Source: Telopea speciosissima
Lineage: Eukaryota > Streptophyta > Magnoliopsida > Proteales > Proteaceae
DNA: 64,000 bases
Direction of reading: 5' to 3'
Assembly: GCF_018873765.1 (NCBI RefSeq)
Contig: NC_057920.1
Span: forward strand, 9,251,307-9,315,306
Below the pieces are notes generated by a model. That model searched no databases. It had not been told where the DNA came from and was given only the letters and a program-made list of their open reading frames with translations. Positions within the stretch are counted from its first letter, which is position 1. Each line of letters begins with the position of its first letter. Made by a program: the position numbers and the translations under genes. This document shows, in pieces, positions 61,109-64,000 of this stretch.

Positions 61109-61867
61109 TGAGTTGTTGTTGTATCTAATGTATGACTAGAATACTAGTCCCAAGTAACACCCACAAGCCAAATTAGAAACAAAGGCAAAATTCAAAGTCT
61201 TAGGAAATCAAGCCAAACCAGCCAATGGAATTCAACCAAACTTGGATCGGGTGCTTGTATGGAGGAGAAGCACTGCTGAAAGTTTCAATTGATTCTGGTG
61301 GTTGAGTTGGAAGATGTGGCAGCAAAACCAAATTAGAAGCTAAAATTCTGCAGGCCAAACCTGCCACCACTTGAGGCTCAAGTTTGGATCGAGTATAGGG
61401 CCTATTGAGGGAAGGCTTTGCTGCAAGTTTGGTGAGGTTCTGATGGACAGGTGTGAAGTTATGATGGTGGAATGAAAATAGAAGGTTTTGGGTTATGGAA
61501 CAATCTAGCCAACAGAATGGGCCAGAATTGGGATTGAATGGAGGGATTGATGGTGTGATGTTATGCTCCAAAACCCAGCAGGTTCTGATGGGGGGTTGTG
61601 GAGTTATGGGGTTCAGAAGTTGCAGCAACAGATCAACTTGCAGGTTCACCAGTAGCCTTCAATTGATTGGTCACAACCGCAACAGGTCTGGACCTTATTT
61701 GTTTCCTGATTCTGATCTTCAAGAGGTCCTCACAGCACTTGCAATATCCTTTGAATGGCAGCAGCAATAAAGGGGATCGAACAGGGTAGGGAGGATAAGA
61801 AAATAAAGAGAAGAAGACAGAGAAGATAGAAGAAGAAGGGGGTAGGGGATGGCTTTCTCAGACTGGG
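61109..61867. other. Noncoding stretch before the nested LTRs
   Basis: Short open frames exist on both strands (for example 61200-61649 minus), but I recognise no domain. Phrases such as TTTGGATCGAGTATAGGG resemble LTR-internal sequence. Confidence 0.35.
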
Positions 61868-64000
61868 TGATGCAGCACCAAGTAGGAAGAAGGTGAAGAA
61901 GAAGAAGTCCTGACGTTAGGGCTTAGTTAGGGAGCCATAGTGATGCAGGTTCATCATAGAAATTGGCCTATTTCTTTAGAAATAGGTCTAGGGTTGGGTT
62001 ATATACATGTTGGGCCTTTGATCCCAAGGGTTTTCTATGTAATAGGCCACTTTAATGAGCCTAAACTAGGGGTATATAGGTTGCATACGGGATTAGCCCA
62101 ATACTTAGTTTATTTTTATGTTTTTTAATTGAACCGATTCAAATTGGTTGCATCCAATTGGTTCAATTTAAGTGATCATGTGACTTGGTTAAGTGGTCAT
62201 GTGGTGTAAGTTGGGCTGGATTAGGACTCTATAAGTCCAGCCATGTTTTGAGTCTATTTCCTTTAGTATTCTAGTTTCCTAGTCAGTTTAAGTTAGTTAG
62301 TAGGTTAGGGATAGGGTTAGGCCATTCCTTTTTAGTGTCTAAGTCTATTTTTGAATCTTCTATGTAAGTTTGTAAGGGAGACCAGCATTGAACACGAATT
62401 TGATTAATGAAAAAAGCTTTTACTTGTTGGCTACCATTTTTGCTGCTCCTGTGCTCCTTGTGAGTGTGCATCCTTGTGGTTCTATCAAGGTGGAAAGGGA
62501 TTGGTGGAATCCAATCAATTTCTTGCGCCGTGACGGCCGAGAGGATCCCAATTCGAAGGTGGTTCTATCCTTCATTTCTGTCCAAGCTACTGCTAGTGGA
62601 TTTCTGCTGCAACTTGTTCATTAATTTCTTCTTCTAATCCTCTACTCCCTTCCCCAATTGATCCCCCTTTATTTTTGCTTGAATTCCATTAAACCCTAGT
62701 TTTCAACTTAGATCCTAAAACCTCAAACCCAAACCCTAACCCTAAAATTCTGAAATTTAAATTTTGATTCAAAACTTATTAAAATCTGTTTTAATAGCTT
62801 CCCTAAGCATGCCTATTAAAATCAGATGTACATTACCCTATTCCCCCATACCTAACCCTAGAATTTAACCTAAAAACCGTGATTCTGCCCAATCAAGCCA
62901 GCAGCCCTTTTAGATCCTATTGCTTGGCCTCTAGTGGGATTTTCTCCTATCTAGAGCTACATTACATAGCTTGGTTTACATTCTAGTATTTCCATTCCAC
63001 ACTTAGTTTATTTTCTGTTAGTTAAATTGAACCGGTTTAAATTGTTTGCATCCAATTGGTTCAATAGGGTCAATTTAAGTTATTTAGCTAAGTGTCTTTA
63101 AATTTAAGTTATTAGGGGTAGATAGGTCATTTTACTGCTTTAAGTTATTAGCTTTAATTTTAATTCCTTCCTTCCATGATTTATCAAGGGCGAGGTTATT
63201 TTATACTAGGATTTGGCTATTGGCCCTCTATTATAAAATTAGAAAACGTGGGAGGCTCCCCACTGTTTATTTGAATTAAAAAATGGAGCTTTGCTTGTTG
63301 GCTGCCATTGTTGCTGCTCCTTGCTCCTTTGTGAGTGTGCATCTTTGTGGATCTCAAGGTGGAAAGGGACTGGTGGAATCCGGTTGACTCTTTACGCCGT
63401 GACGGCTGGGAGGATCTTCTTCAGCTGGAAGTTGGTTCTATCTTTCTATCAAATCGTTGCTGCCTGCATTGAAGAACTCCTTCAACAAGTATATTATTTA
63501 TTTAATTACAGTCATTCCCTTCTTCTCCTAGCCCTCTACAGTCCATCCCCATCATTCCCCTTTTATTTTATTGAATCCTTTAAACCCTAACCAGCATCTT
63601 CCCCCAATTGATCCCTTTATTTTTAATTTGAATTCCCATAAACCCTAGTTAGTCTTAATTCTGTCCAGACCTATTCCTCATCAGAATCCTCTCATTCTTT
63701 GACCGCAGCTTCTCCTCAACACCCCTATACTCGATCCAAGCTGCTGCTCCTTCCCATCACTCAAACCCTAATTCCCCTCATTCACATAAAACCCCAAAAC
63801 ACCCTAAATTCTGTAAAACCCAATTCAGCCATCAGAAAACCTTCATATTACAGTCGAACATCCTCCTCCCTGTTTAGAAAACTCGACCTCAGCCCGAGCC
63901 CTTAGATCCCACTCAAAACCCCAAATTTGACCTAAATTCTAAAACCCAAAACCCGAAACCCTAACCCTAGAATTTCAGAATTTTAATTTTTTGTTTAAAC
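61868..64000 (+). mobile_element. LTR of the 37381-type subfamily, interrupted, running off the window
   Basis: It begins TGATGCAGCACCAAGTAGG at 61868 and continues GGGAGCCATAG to 61940. After a nested solo LTR it resumes at 62964 and is collinear (inverted) with 37381-38627 up to the window end. About 140 bp should remain outside. Whether it is solo or part of a full element cannot be seen. Confidence 0.75.
61941..62963 (+). mobile_element. Solo LTR (1023 bp) nested inside another LTR
   Basis: CATAG flanks it (61936-61940 and 62964-62968). It starts TGATGCAGGTTCATCA, ends CTACATTA and matches the solo LTR at 35672-36869 in the opposite orientation (TGTTGGGCCTTTG, CCAAGGGTTTTCTATGTA). Confidence 0.88.

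Overview
This window is nuclear DNA from a flowering plant. It is AT-rich, its genes carry many GT-AG introns, and the introns and spacers are full of plant SINEs, RTE/L1-type LINEs, LTR elements and hAT/Mutator-like MITEs. The proteins are of ordinary angiosperm type. An early-diverging eudicot or another non-grass angiosperm would fit, but the sequence alone does not settle the species.

Layout. (1) 2119-13305, minus strand: a complete 14-exon gene for COP9 signalosome subunit 4 (397 aa), with transposon fragments in its introns. (2) 13306-16742: a 3.4-kb divergent intergenic region with a SINE, a fold-back element and a hAT-like MITE. (3) 16743-24381, plus strand: a complete 13-exon gene for the large subunit of splicing factor U2AF (U2AF65, 570 aa). 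(4) About 29905-33353, plus: a small gene for the tiny regulatory subunit of serine palmitoyltransferase (ssSPT, 53 aa). (5) 34644-42644: a second U2AF65 lacking exons 1-2. (6) About 46106-48692: a second ssSPT gene. (7) 53173 onward: the first two coding exons of a DUF4091-type protein whose remainder I do not find before the window ends. Its long intron, or the sequence after it, holds LTR elements, an RTE LINE and a hAT MITE family.

The main structural event is a direct tandem duplication of about 15.3 kb (unit A 19016-34311, unit B 34312-about 49557). One break lies in U2AF65 intron 2 and the other just 3' of ssSPT. Copy 1 of U2AF65 therefore keeps its promoter and exons 1-2, while copy 2 is headless and sits directly downstream of ssSPT copy A. 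Copy 2 is nonetheless open through all its remaining exons with intact splice sites, and its RRM2 exon has been duplicated again (447 nt, phase 0). The possible donor at the end of the ssSPT-A coding region has the same phase as the headless acceptor, so splicing across the junction would give an in-frame ssSPT-U2AF65 chimera of 649 aa. This is the most unusual prediction in the window.

After the duplication the two units diverged by mobile-element insertion. Unit A gained a SINE, a poly(A) mini-insertion and a TRIM with a nested Mutator-like element that now abuts the ssSPT-A 5' exon. Unit B gained two solo LTRs with 5-bp target duplications and a Mutator-like MITE. A roughly 71-bp minisatellite has four copies in A and one in B. 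No tRNA, rRNA or CRISPR feature was recognised.
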